From Aliikangiella sp. G2MR2-5 (GTDB taxonomy: Bacteria > Pseudomonadota > Gammaproteobacteria > Enterobacterales > Kangiellaceae): a DNA stretch of 64,000 nt. This document shows, piece by piece, positions 15,425 to 24,664 of the stretch. How positions within the stretch are numbered: the first letter of the stretch is position 1; each line of letters starts with the position of its first letter. A program made the translations under genes and the position numbers. The stretch spans positions 1-64,000 of the forward strand of contig NZ_JADPQF010000008.1 in the NCBI RefSeq assembly GCF_015687155.1, in the 5' to 3' direction. A model generated the notes under the pieces. The model searched no databases and was not told the origin of the DNA. It saw only the letters and a program-made list of their open reading frames with translations.

Positions 15425-17779
15425 TTACTTTGTATTGTCTCCACATGATCCGCAGCAGTAATCGACGCCATGAACCAGTCCGGAGCCTGATTCGGTAGCG
15501 GCTTCCGGAATAAAGGTTGTCGCAGCAGTTGCTTCGGGAGTCTTGGTACTCATTCCAAAAATCCCTTTGACTACTTGCCAGGCCACAGCCAGACCGCCAA
15601 TAATAAAGACAACATCGCCAATGGTTCGTATCCAGCGAAGCGTTACCAATAGATCGCTTTGCAACAGAGCTTCACTACGAGCGTACCACAACCCTTCTTG
15701 AGCACTGGCAACAAACTGAATAATGCCGACAGGGAGCAGGCTGGTAAACAGCATTAACGCCAACCCGCCATTAAGCCACCAGAATGCCTTTTTCATCAGC
15801 TTTTCGTCGAACTTCATTGTCGGCCGAATATATCGAAGCACCAGCAAAGTAAAGCCTAAGGCGAGAAATCCGTATACGCCAAACAAGGCGGCATGGGCAT
15901 GAGTGGCAGTGGTATTCAGTCCTTGCACATAATATAGCGCAATCGGCGGGTTAATTGAGAAACCGAGTACCCCGGCGCCCAGCATATTCCAGAATGCTAC
16001 GGCGACAAAAAACATTAACGGCCATTTTATATTGGCCATCCACGGGGCCCGGCTTTTCAGGCTGTAATGCTCCCAGGCTTCATAGCCAAGCACAATCAGA
16101 GGAACCACTTCAAGCGCACTAAAGGTTGCGCCAACGGCCATTACCGGTGTGGTTGTGCCGGAGAAATACAGGTGATGAAAAGTCCCCGGAACACCGCCGA
16201 GTAAAAATAATGATGCAGAAGCCAGCGAGGCAACGGTGGCCATTCGTTTGCTGACCAGTCCCATATTAAAGAAAATAAATGCGAGTGCAGTGGTCGCAAA
16301 TACCTCGAAGAAACCTTCAACCCAAAGATGGACAATCCACCAGCGCCAGTATTCCATTACCGAAATATGAGTGCGCTCACCGTAGAAAAATCCGGCGCCG
16401 TAAAAGAGGCCGATGGCTACTACCGATGCGGTAAACAGAGCGAGCAAGTTTTTGTCGCCTTTTTGTTGTAATGCCGGAACAATACAGCGGAGCATTAGCA
16501 CTAACCAGAATACGACGCCTGTAAATTTGCCAATCTGCCAGAGTCGACCCAGATCGACAAATTCATAGCCCTGATGGCCCAGCCAGAAGCTCCACTCGGG
16601 AGGCAAAATCTGCGCAATCGCCAGATAGTTACCAGTGAATGAGCCGGCAACCACAGCAATGAGTGCCCAGAATAGAATATCGACGCCAACTTTTTGATAT
16701 TTGGGATCTTTACCGCCATTAATAATAGGCGCCAAAAATAACCCTGCCGCCAGAAAACCTGTGGCTATCCAAAATAATGCTGCCTGAATATGCCAGGTTC
16801 TCACCAGACTATAGGGAAGCCATTCGGAGGTTTGAATGCCGTAAAAGCCCTGTCCTTCGACCGTGTAATGCGCGGTGAATCCACCGAGAAATATTTGAAA
16901 AATAAACAGGGCAACCACCACAAACAGATATTTGCCAAGGGCTTTTTGCGATGCGGTGAGCTTAAACGAAGTGATAGGATCTTCTTGCGGTGCAACTGGA
17001 TGAGCTTCCTCTTTTCGTAAAAAGGACCAGGCCCAAACCAGCGCACCGATCCCGGCGATCAATAGCACCACACTGGCGATGGACCATACAATGTTTTCGC
17101 TTGTCGGTTTATTGTCAATCAGTGGTTCATGAGGCCAGTTATTGGTATAGGTGGCGCCACCTTCAGGACGTTCTGTTGAGGCTGCCCAGGCGGTCCAGAA
17201 AAAGAACTCGGTCAATCGAGCCCGGCGCTCAGGGTCGGGGAGGGTAACTTCTTTCATGGCGTAGTGCTCACGGGTCTCCTGCAATTCAGGGGCTCCGCCA
17301 AACAGCTTGTCGTAATAGGTTGCGGTTGTCTTTATTGCCTTGATTCGACGTGCAGAAAGGGTGACCTGATTTACATTTGAGTTATAGGTATTGGTTCGGT
17401 ACTCCTGTTTTAAATCGAATTGTAAAGATTGTTGCTGTTTGTCGCTCAGCGCCTGATAACTGTTCTGATATTCATCGATCGCAGCCAGTTCAAGCCAGTT
17501 AAGCAGCTCTCGGTGCAGCCAGTCGGCGGTCCAGTCCGGCGCCTGGTAGGCGCCGTGTCCCCAGATTGAGCCCAGCTGCATTCCGCCAATGGATTGCCAC
17601 GCTGTCTGACCGTCCAGAATTTGCTTTTCAGTTGTCAGGATCTCGCCTTCGACTGTGTTAAATTGATTCGGTATCGGTGGGGCGACCCGATAAACTTCGG
17701 TGCCAAAGTAACCCAATATACTAAAAGTGATAGCTACGACCCCAAGCAGGGTCCACCATAGTTTTTTATACTCTCTCAT
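15425..17779 (-). CDS. norZ: Quinol-dependent nitric oxide reductase (qNOR)
   Basis: A 784-aa single-subunit NO reductase that reduces 2 NO to N2O with quinol electrons at the inner membrane. It has the qNOR N-terminal extension, with an extra membrane helix and periplasmic domain (about residues 1-250) in place of NorC. A NorB core of about 12 helices follows. Heme/iron histidines are visible in SVMEYWRWWIVHLWVEGFFE, GTFHHLYFSG and THAHAALFGVYGFLALG. The unusual tail VDYCCGSCGDNTK ends in a Cys cluster. It lies 24 bp after ytfE in the same operon, with GGAGAA before the ATG, and NsrR boxes control the ytfE promoter. Confidence 0.95.
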   Translation of the reverse strand: MREYKKLWWTLLGVVAITFSILGYFGTEVYRVAPPIPNQFNTVEGEILTTEKQILDGQTAWQSIGGMQLGSIWGHGAYQAPDWTADWLHRELLNWLELAAIDEYQNSYQALSDKQQQSLQFDLKQEYRTNTYNSNVNQVTLSARRIKAIKTTATYYDKLFGGAPELQETREHYAMKEVTLPDPERRARLTEFFFWTAWAASTERPEGGATYTNNWPHEPLIDNKPTSENIVWSIASVVLLIAGIGALVWAWSFLRKEEAHPVAPQEDPITSFKLTASQKALGKYLFVVVALFIFQIFLGGFTAHYTVEGQGFYGIQTSEWLPYSLVRTWHIQAALFWIATGFLAAGLFLAPIINGGKDPKYQKVGVDILFWALIAVVAGSFTGNYLAIAQILPPEWSFWLGHQGYEFVDLGRLWQIGKFTGVVFWLVLMLRCIVPALQQKGDKNLLALFTASVVAIGLFYGAGFFYGERTHISVMEYWRWWIVHLWVEGFFEVFATTALAFIFFNMGLVSKRMATVASLASASLFLLGGVPGTFHHLYFSGTTTPVMAVGATFSALEVVPLIVLGYEAWEHYSLKSRAPWMANIKWPLMFFVAVAFWNMLGAGVLGFSINPPIALYYVQGLNTTATHAHAALFGVYGFLALGFTLLVLRYIRPTMKFDEKLMKKAFWWLNGGLALMLFTSLLPVGIIQFVASAQEGLWYARSEALLQSDLLVTLRWIRTIGDVVFIIGGLAVAWQVVKGIFGMSTKTPEATAATTFIPEAATESGSGLVHGVDYCCGSCGDNTK

Positions 17780-17803
17780 CGGTATTCTCCGCGACTCAAT
17801 GCG

Positions 17804-18454
17804 TTAACGGTTAAATAAAATATTGTTTTCAATATGAATGTGCTGGTTTAGATCGCTGATAAATTCCTGCAATCCTAGATAAAGTGCGCGCCAGGTGTTG
17901 CAGGCATCCTCGTGGGGCGTGACATCATTGGTCAGCTCATAAATGGTTTCTATATTGGCGAGATGATCGTCGTGTTCTGCACGCATAACGCTGATCGGAC
18001 CGCGAGCCATGGGAGCGGAATTGTTCGCCAGTAGTGGAAACAAAATTGATTCTTCCTTGCGCATATGTTGTTCCAGCTCGGCTTCCATATTAGCCAGTAG
18101 CTGGGCAAGGCCCGTCGGGCAAAGCGGGTGCTTTCCGTGAACCGTCTCGACCCTTTGTGCCAGTCGTTGCAGCTCATTGAGTTGATCCCGATGGACTTCA
18201 TGAAAGCGTTGCAGCACATAGCCAATCACCTGCTGGTTGGTCAGCTCTTCAAGGCTCAGCTGCTCTTCCTTTCTTTGGCTGAGCGCTTGCAAAGCCTGCA
18301 GAATAGGCTGCTTATCGAGTGATTTTCGCTCAATCACATCTGACAATATTTTCTTGCCGTCACAGCAAAAGTTGATTCTGTTTTTAAAAAATACGGCGGT
18401 AGCGCCGGGAACCTCGGTGGCGATTTTGCCAACGGGCCAGTCAATATAGGACAT
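17804..18454 (-). CDS. ytfE: Iron-sulfur cluster repair di-iron protein (RIC/YtfE)
   Basis: A 216-aa RIC protein, which repairs nitrosylated or oxidised Fe-S clusters. The N-terminal ScdA-like domain carries the paired cysteines in RINFCCDGKK (about residues 26-35). The C-terminal hemerythrin-like domain supplies di-iron ligands in RFHEVHRDQL, HMRKEESILFP, RAEHDDH and HIHIENNILF. It is the first gene of the minus-strand NO-defence operon (AGGAG upstream), directly divergent from nsrR across two NsrR boxes. Confidence 0.94.
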   Translation of the reverse strand: MSYIDWPVGKIATEVPGATAVFFKNRINFCCDGKKILSDVIERKSLDKQPILQALQALSQRKEEQLSLEELTNQQVIGYVLQRFHEVHRDQLNELQRLAQRVETVHGKHPLCPTGLAQLLANMEAELEQHMRKEESILFPLLANNSAPMARGPISVMRAEHDDHLANIETIYELTNDVTPHEDACNTWRALYLGLQEFISDLNQHIHIENNILFNR

Positions 18455-18484
18455 GGTTTACTCCTGTTATTAAATATGTATATC

Positions 18485-18548
18485 AGATGCATCTTTATTA
18501 AAATGTATTTTACATACATCTTCAAAAGATGTAAACTAAATGCATCTT
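18485..18548. promoter_or_regulatory. Tandem NsrR boxes between ytfE and nsrR
   Basis: Two 23-bp sites fit the 11-1-11 NsrR pattern (AAGATGCATTT-n-AAATGCATCTT). The first is 18500-18522, with arms AAAATGTATTT and ACATACATCTT. The second is 18526-18548, with arms AAGATGTAAAC and AAATGCATCTT. An additional palindrome AGATGCATCT lies at 18485-18494. The sites lie in the shared divergent promoter, so NsrR should repress both itself (with nnrS) and ytfE-norZ until NO damages its cluster. Confidence 0.88.
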
Positions 18549-18622
18549 ATTGATTAAGGAAGCTTGCCGGACACCCGTCCTGCTCGCCCGTTTACAGGAA
18601 TCCACAGACGGAGAAAACTGGT

Positions 18623-19111
18623 GTGAACATCACTCGATTTACAGACTATGCGTTAAGAGTTCTTATTTATCTTGGGGTTAATGATCAGGAACTTATAACC
18701 ATCAAGGATGCCGCGGAGCGCTACGGGATCTCCAAGAACCATTTGATGAAGGTGGTACAGGAGCTGAGTGCCAAAGGCTATGTTGAAGCCATTCGGGGGA
18801 AAAATGGCGGGATAAGGCTCAATCGTCCACCGCAGGAAATTCGAATTGGCGAACTGGTTCGAGGATTTGAGCAGGACTCGACTCTGGTTGAATGTTTCGG
18901 CGCCAATAATCAATGTGTAATCACTCCGGCGTGTATGCTCAAGCCCATGTTTGCAGAAGCGATGAATCAATTTTTTCTCTATCTGGAGAAATTTACCCTG
19001 GCCGATCTTTTGAAAGGATCGGGTAAGACAAAGCTCGATCAAATATTGGGTTCGTCAATTATTTCGACTTCAGTCAAAAGTGCTGACGAAATTAATCTAG
19101 ATTTAAAATAG
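18623..19111 (+). CDS. nsrR: NO-sensing Rrf2 family repressor NsrR
   Basis: A 162-aa Rrf2 regulator starting with GTG (GGAG upstream). A winged helix (FTDYALRVLIYLG, then ISKNHLMKVVQELSAKGYVE) is followed by three cysteines, VECFGANNQCVITPAC, that would hold an NO-sensitive Fe-S cluster. The spacing CX6CX5C is slightly wider in the first gap than in the E. coli protein. It diverges from ytfE-norZ and lies 12 bp before nnrS, so it heads its own operon. Confidence 0.93.
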   Translation: MNITRFTDYALRVLIYLGVNDQELITIKDAAERYGISKNHLMKVVQELSAKGYVEAIRGKNGGIRLNRPPQEIRIGELVRGFEQDSTLVECFGANNQCVITPACMLKPMFAEAMNQFFLYLEKFTLADLLKGSGKTKLDQILGSSIISTSVKSADEINLDLK

Positions 19112-19123
19112 AGGTGTGAAGTA

Positions 19124-20347
19124 ATGGGCTTGCTATCAAACGGTCAGGTAACTTATCAGAAAGCTTCAGGTTCCGGCATTCCTCTTTTTCGACTGGCGTT
19201 TCGTCCTTTCTTCTGGCTTGGCCCACTATTTGGCGTGTTAAGTATTTGCTTATGGGGGCTGGTGTTTTCCGGTCATATTGAATTTTCCCCATTTGGAGGT
19301 AGTTATTTCTGGCACGTACACGAGATGCTATTCGGCTTCACCGTTGCGATTATCGTCGGCTTTTTGCTGACTGCCGTTCAAAATTGGACCGGTGTTTCCA
19401 GTATCAAAGGCATGCCGCTCGCTTTACTGGTTTTGTTATGGGGATCTGCTCGTCTGCTCATGGCCTTTCCCCATCTAACGAGCGATCTTGTCGTCCGCAT
19501 CGTCGATTTACTATTTTTACCGCTTGCAGCTTTTGCTTTTTCTATTCCGATTGTTAAAGCCCGAATGTGGCGTAATTTATTTCTTGTTCCTGTGCTGCTA
19601 TTTATGGGCGCGCTAAACATTTTGATGCACTTTTCTATTATCGGTAGTTTCTCAGTTTCTTTCATCGAAATCAGTCATATGATGGTTGTACTTGTCAGTT
19701 TGGTCATTTGTATTATCGGCGGACGGGTATTTCCGATGTTTACTGCCAACGGGACGCGAACGCCTCGAGTGCTGGCGCTTCCCTGGTTGGAGAAAACGGC
19801 CATTATTTCAATATTGCTCAGTATTCTGGTCACGGTTCTAGTCACGATACCGTCTGTTGAATTACCTAAAACTTTCGCTGCTTTGATTTACTTAATTGCC
19901 GGGGTTGCCAACTTTGCCAGAGCCTGGCGCTGGCAAATCTGGGTCACTTTTTCGACACCATTGGTTTGGTCATTACACCTGAGCTACTGGGCCGTATGCT
20001 TAGGTTTCATTATGTTGGGGCTGGCTCAGTTTGACGTTCTGACCAATGCTTCTTTGGCCTACCATGCGATTACAGTCGGCGGGATTAGCTGGATGGTTTT
20101 GTCGATGATTTCCAGAGTTTCTCTCGGCCATACCGGTAGACCTATTCAGGTAGGCAGAATAATGCTGGCGGCTTTTTTACTGATGGGACTGGCATTTCTA
20201 ACGCGTGTTATAGCGCCACTTCTATTTGACGCTTATTCAAGCTTGGTCTTAATTTCGTCAATGTTATGGGGCGGCGCTTTCGTCACTTTTCTGATTATTT
20301 ATACGCCGATCCTTTTTGCTGCAAGAGTGGATGGCGGGCAGGGATAA
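19124..20347 (+). CDS. nnrS: NnrS family membrane protein
   Basis: A 407-aa protein of about 12 membrane helices. Family hallmarks are PLFRLAFRPFFWLG (about residues 20-33), the metal-ligand histidines in SYFWHVHEMLFGF (about 61-73) and GGRVFPMFTANGTR (about 200-213). NnrS is a haem- and copper-containing protein that relieves nitrosative stress. It is co-transcribed with nsrR (12 bp, GAGGTG ribosome site) and so is NsrR-controlled. Confidence 0.93.
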   Translation: MGLLSNGQVTYQKASGSGIPLFRLAFRPFFWLGPLFGVLSICLWGLVFSGHIEFSPFGGSYFWHVHEMLFGFTVAIIVGFLLTAVQNWTGVSSIKGMPLALLVLLWGSARLLMAFPHLTSDLVVRIVDLLFLPLAAFAFSIPIVKARMWRNLFLVPVLLFMGALNILMHFSIIGSFSVSFIEISHMMVVLVSLVICIIGGRVFPMFTANGTRTPRVLALPWLEKTAIISILLSILVTVLVTIPSVELPKTFAALIYLIAGVANFARAWRWQIWVTFSTPLVWSLHLSYWAVCLGFIMLGLAQFDVLTNASLAYHAITVGGISWMVLSMISRVSLGHTGRPIQVGRIMLAAFLLMGLAFLTRVIAPLLFDAYSSLVLISSMLWGGAFVTFLIIYTPILFAARVDGGQG

Positions 20348-20442
20348 TAACGATCTTTATATGACACGCTGTACATTGCGAGCATTCGTATTCTTTCTGT
20401 GATGAGTAATCCACAATCTGAATTTGAGAAAGGTCGGGCGAA

Positions 20443-21579
20443 ATGTTTAATTATTTAATCAGTAAGCAGGTTAACACCAAACGGCCTTTTTATTTTTTGG
20501 CTTCACTATGGGCGGTTATTTGTCCTGTCATTTTTCTGCTCTCATTTTTTGCCAACTTGGGTTTCAGCATCGATGTCGTTGAGCACGGTCGAGGTATGCT
20601 GTTTGGGTTTACCAGCGCGTTAATTACCGGATATTTAGCCGGGCCGCGTCGTGTTCTTGAAGTTATCTGGTTGGTGGGGCTATGGAGTGTAACCCGCTTG
20701 GTCGAGTTATTTAGCGCCGAGCATGAACTGTCTCTCTGGATGTATGGGGTTTACGGTTGTCATGTGGCTTTTATTATTGCCCCCAAGTTTATATCTGCCA
20801 AAAAATTAAGAAACAAATTGATGTCGCCGACACTGGCCATTTTGATTGGCTTTCCTGTGCTACTGGTTATATTTAATTCGACTTCGATTTATCAAGCCGA
20901 TTTTGTTTTTATTTTCTCGCAGCTGTTGACCATGCTGATGTTTTTTATGGGCGGACGAATTATCTCTCCCATGATCGTCAAAGCGAGTATGAAAAATAAT
21001 TATAGAATTCCCCACCGAGTGCAACCCAATATTGAAGGCGCAACTATTGCGTTGATTATTTTTTCGGTAGTGCTGCGAGCTTTAAATCTTGATTGGCTGG
21101 CTCCGTATAACCGCTACCTTCTTTCTGGCACACATGCTGCGATAGCTTTGCTAATTGTCACTAGAATTTGGCGCTGGACACCCACAAGTCTGTCAAAACG
21201 GAATGGTGCTATTTGGGCTCTGCTAACCGGATACCTGTGGATGGCATTGGCGCAACTAACGCTGGGCGTAAATGTTTTGCAAGAGCAAGTGGACATTTCG
21301 AGTTTGCATCTTATCTCTGTTGGCGCACTTGGTTTAATGTCCAGCAGTATTATGACGCTGGCGGTAAGCAAGCAGCGCCAGACATCAACGGAGATTTATT
21401 TTTCCTTTCTGATACTCATCAGTGGAGCTGTGATATTGCGTTATATTGCGAGCTGGCTACCGGATTATTACCGGTTACTTTTGAGTATAAGTGTGGTGTT
21501 TTGGTGCACTACATATTTATTGGTCCTCAAAGAGGTGTTGGCTATGAAACTTCCGGAGTGGAAGCTAAGGGGCAGGTAA
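20443..21579 (+). CDS. Second, divergent NnrS-like membrane protein
   Basis: A 378-aa protein with about 12 membrane helices and the same layout as the preceding NnrS, but strongly diverged. FFANLGFSIDVVEHGRGMLF replaces the H-x-H-E-M-L-F-G motif, leaving one histidine. GGRIISPMIVKASM replaces the second hallmark, while SGTHAAIALLIVTRIWRW is retained. It lies 95 bp after nnrS on the same strand with AAAGGTC upstream. Loss of metal-ligand histidines suggests altered cofactor binding. Confidence 0.82.
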   Translation: MFNYLISKQVNTKRPFYFLASLWAVICPVIFLLSFFANLGFSIDVVEHGRGMLFGFTSALITGYLAGPRRVLEVIWLVGLWSVTRLVELFSAEHELSLWMYGVYGCHVAFIIAPKFISAKKLRNKLMSPTLAILIGFPVLLVIFNSTSIYQADFVFIFSQLLTMLMFFMGGRIISPMIVKASMKNNYRIPHRVQPNIEGATIALIIFSVVLRALNLDWLAPYNRYLLSGTHAAIALLIVTRIWRWTPTSLSKRNGAIWALLTGYLWMALAQLTLGVNVLQEQVDISSLHLISVGALGLMSSSIMTLAVSKQRQTSTEIYFSFLILISGAVILRYIASWLPDYYRLLLSISVVFWCTTYLLVLKEVLAMKLPEWKLRGR

Positions 21580-21811
21580 TTAGGCCCTGATAGATTTCTA
21601 TCTCCTATAATTGAATTCTGAGCGAGGGGATAAAAGCTACTCAACACAATGTGAGAGGCCGAAGTTTTAATCCAGATAGTTCTGTTGCTTGTGAAGGTTT
21701 TATAATCTCGCCAGGTTGTGATTATGGCCAACAAAAACCTTCCCGCCGTACATCTGTCCCAACTATTTTCTATTTATCACAAACCTTTAGTAATCAATCA
21801 GTTGCTCAAAT

Positions 21812-21838
21812 AAATTTGACTCAACTTTAGTCAAATTT
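21812..21838. promoter_or_regulatory. 27-bp inverted repeat in the leader of the molybdenum hydroxylase operon
   Basis: Perfect 10-bp arms AAATTTGACT / AGTCAAATTT around a 7-bp spacer end 17 bp before the ATG at 21856. The shape suits a dimeric repressor site (TetR-like) or an mRNA hairpin next to the ribosome site. Confidence 0.6.
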
Positions 21839-21855
21839 GCTAGCAGGATGAGTTG

Positions 21856-22356
21856 ATGGGCAGTGAGCAGAATAACTTTCAAAAGATTGATTTTACCGTA
21901 AATGGCAAGCCAGTAAGCCTGATGGTTGAGCCAAATAAACCATTGCTCTGGGTGTTGCGTGATGAACTCAATTTAAAAGGTACCAAGTACGGTTGTGGAC
22001 TATCGACTTGTGGAGCCTGTACTTTGCATCTGGATGGTCAGGCCGTGCGTTCTTGCGTATTGCCTGTTTCTGCCTGTCAGGGAAAGGAAATTACTACAGT
22101 CGAAGGACTTTCCGAAGATGGAGAGCATCCAGTGCAAAAAGCCTGGGTGGAGGCTGAAGTTCCCCAATGCGGCTATTGTCAGAGTGGACAAATCATGCAG
22201 GCAACTGCGCTTTTAATGACAAATCCCGAACCAGACAATGCCACCGTTAATCAATATATGTCACAAGTGCTTTGTCGATGTGGAACCTATCCCAGAATAA
22301 AAAAAGCTATCGGACTTGCCTCTGAGCTAATCAAAGAAAAGGGAACATCACTGTGA
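21856..22356 (+). CDS. Molybdenum hydroxylase small subunit, [2Fe-2S] protein (IorA-like)
   Basis: A 166-aa protein with two [2Fe-2S] sites: a plant-ferredoxin-type site (GTKYGCGLSTCGACTLHLDG, about residues 40-59) and an all-helical site (QCGYCQSGQIM, then VLCRCGTYPRI). This is the small subunit of xanthine-oxidase-type enzymes of the isoquinoline 1-oxidoreductase/aldehyde dehydrogenase subfamily that lack a separate FAD subunit. The start is set at ATG 21856 with AGGATGAG before it; a TTG one codon upstream is possible. It overlaps the large subunit by 4 bp (GTGA). Confidence 0.92.
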   Translation: MGSEQNNFQKIDFTVNGKPVSLMVEPNKPLLWVLRDELNLKGTKYGCGLSTCGACTLHLDGQAVRSCVLPVSACQGKEITTVEGLSEDGEHPVQKAWVEAEVPQCGYCQSGQIMQATALLMTNPEPDNATVNQYMSQVLCRCGTYPRIKKAIGLASELIKEKGTSL

Positions 22357-24581
22357 GCTTAAATCGTCGTGAATTTTTGAAAGCATCTTTGAGCGTAAGT
22401 AGCGGCAGTTTGCTGTCCTTTTCTGTTATTACATCTGCTAGTGAGGAGCCCGGCAGCGAAGCTGATGCAGAACTGTCACCCTATCCTTTCTTATCAATCG
22501 ATGACAAAGGCAGAGTCACCTACTTTACTACCCGCTCTGATCTTGGACAGGGCAGCATCACCGGGATTTGTCTAATCATTGCCGACGAGCTAGGAGTTGA
22601 GCCCGATGACATAACCGTCGACTTCAAAAGTCCACAGGAAAGACATTGGGTTGGGACTGGCGGAAGCTCTGGTACTTATTCTGTGTACCGCTACCATCGG
22701 CCTCGTATAGCTGCGGTCAGGCAGCTATTAATCAATGCTGCTGCTAAGCTATGGCAGGTATCGAGCAGTCAGTGTGAGGTGAGCAATGGTTACGTTTGCA
22801 AGAATGGAACAGAAGAAAAGGTTTCATATGGTCAGCTGGTGGCGCTTGCCAAAATGCTTGAACTACCTGATGAAAAAGCCGTTGAAGTGTTCGAGCCCGA
22901 TAAATTTCGCTGGATTGGAAAGTCGCGCAGGTTAAACCACATTGCAAGTATTGTGACTGGGGAAGCTAAGTACGGTATCGATATTGAGCTGCCGGAAATG
23001 CTGTTTGCTTCTATCGAGCGTTGCCCTTATCCGCGAGGCAGTATCAGGTCATTCGACTTGAAAGCGGCAAAAGCTTCTCCGGGAGTGGTCGAGGTCACTG
23101 AACTAAAAGGAAGCGGCTGGGAAGGGCAAGCACAATATCGGCCGACAGGTATTGCTGTTATCGCAAAAAGTGCCTGGCAAGCACAACAAGCGCGTGAAAA
23201 ACTTTCGGTTGAGTGGAAGTGTCCACAAAGTGACTTGATAAATGATGCATCGATTGACCGATATTATTCGCAAAAATTAAAGCAGGCAGGTGTCGTTGTA
23301 CATCAAAAAGGAGATTACATCAGGGAGTTAAGTCTCGCCGAACACAAATTGGACGCAGTTTATAAAACCCCATACTGGAATCATGCTCCACTTGAACCAA
23401 TGAATGCGACCGCAGTGGTTAATGATAGCCGTTGTGAAGTCTGGTCGGGCTGTCACCTACAAACAATCCTGCAAACCGAGCTGATGGAGCTACTTGGCTT
23501 TGAAAGTGAACAGGTGATTATTCATACCCCTTTAATTGGTGGGAGCTTTGGTAGACGCCTCTATCGAGATTATGCAATTGAAGCCGTCCTTTTAGCACAG
23601 AAAATAAAAAAACCGATCCAGGTTTTATTTAATCGTCTGGATGAATCAAAGCACGGTCAGTATATGCCCGCTGCGCATATCCAGATGACAAGCGGAATCC
23701 GAAAGAACGAAAAGAATACTCCGTTTGCAAATTCGCTGCATGTACGAGCGGTGCAAGCCAGCAATGAATCACAACGTACACCTGAAACGTTAAAAGATGG
23801 AAAAGATCCTTATCTTCAGTTTGATCCGCTTCGTATTCCCTATGAATTTGAAAACTTGCACTATGAGCAGTGTTACACTCATGAAATGCCTGTTCCCACG
23901 GGTTACTGGCGAGGTACCTACGGAAACAACTATTGTTTTGCCTTTGAAAGCTGGATTGACGAACTGGCTATACACCTCAAACAGGACAGATTGGATTATC
24001 GGCTTTCATTGCTGGAAAATGACAAGGAACTTTATCCTAAAGTGAGTGATGATGCAGAACAGCTGGATAAAAAGCTGGCCAAGCGAGTTATTAAACGAGC
24101 GGCAGAGCTGGCGGACTGGCGAGGAAACAAAAGTGCAGGTCAGGGAAGAGGGATTGCCTGGTGCTGGAGTTTTTTCTATTCCTATGCAGCAGCGGTAGCA
24201 GATGTTTCAGTTTCAAGTAAAAAAGAAATTACCGTTAACAAGATTACCATAGTCATTGACTGTGGTATTGCCGTCAACCCGAACATGATAAAAGCGCAGC
24301 TTGAAGGCGGTGTGATCTGGGCTTTATCAGCCATGCAAACACAGGTACATTTTGAAGCGGGGAAAGTTGTTAATAACAGTTTTGCGGACTATCCTGTTCT
24401 CAACTATAGCCAGTGTCCACCGATAGAGGTTGACATTATTTCATCGCAAAGACCAGCCAGTGGTGTTGGAGAGATTGGCAATATGCCGATATTCGCTGCT
24501 GTTTGCAATGCAATTTATGATGCGATTGGAGTAAGAGTTCGAGAGTTGCCCCTAAAAGATTTTCGAATAAAAGCGACTTAA
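22353..24581 (+). CDS. Molybdenum hydroxylase large subunit (IorB-like), Tat-exported
   Basis: A 742-aa molybdopterin cytosine dinucleotide-binding subunit starting with GTG. The N-terminus SLNRREFLKASLSVSSGSLL is a twin-arginine signal, so the enzyme works in the periplasm and its small subunit is carried along. Typical blocks are DLGQGSITGICLIIADELGV (about 64-83), GTGGSSGTYSVYRYHRPR, PLIGGSFGRRLYRDYAIEAV (about 393-412) and SGVGEIGNMPIF (about 706-717, with the catalytic Glu). It hydroxylates N-heterocycles or oxidises aldehydes; the substrate is unknown. Electrons probably pass to the cytochrome encoded at 27280-27858. Confidence 0.92.
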   Translation: MSLNRREFLKASLSVSSGSLLSFSVITSASEEPGSEADAELSPYPFLSIDDKGRVTYFTTRSDLGQGSITGICLIIADELGVEPDDITVDFKSPQERHWVGTGGSSGTYSVYRYHRPRIAAVRQLLINAAAKLWQVSSSQCEVSNGYVCKNGTEEKVSYGQLVALAKMLELPDEKAVEVFEPDKFRWIGKSRRLNHIASIVTGEAKYGIDIELPEMLFASIERCPYPRGSIRSFDLKAAKASPGVVEVTELKGSGWEGQAQYRPTGIAVIAKSAWQAQQAREKLSVEWKCPQSDLINDASIDRYYSQKLKQAGVVVHQKGDYIRELSLAEHKLDAVYKTPYWNHAPLEPMNATAVVNDSRCEVWSGCHLQTILQTELMELLGFESEQVIIHTPLIGGSFGRRLYRDYAIEAVLLAQKIKKPIQVLFNRLDESKHGQYMPAAHIQMTSGIRKNEKNTPFANSLHVRAVQASNESQRTPETLKDGKDPYLQFDPLRIPYEFENLHYEQCYTHEMPVPTGYWRGTYGNNYCFAFESWIDELAIHLKQDRLDYRLSLLENDKELYPKVSDDAEQLDKKLAKRVIKRAAELADWRGNKSAGQGRGIAWCWSFFYSYAAAVADVSVSSKKEITVNKITIVIDCGIAVNPNMIKAQLEGGVIWALSAMQTQVHFEAGKVVNNSFADYPVLNYSQCPPIEVDIISSQRPASGVGEIGNMPIFAAVCNAIYDAIGVRVRELPLKDFRIKAT

Positions 24582-24664
24582 AGAGGTGACAACTTAGTAT
24601 TTTTCCAAGATCGCAAACTTTTTGGGGGGAAGCTACGACATTGGAGTAGAGAACTCTTCGTTCA

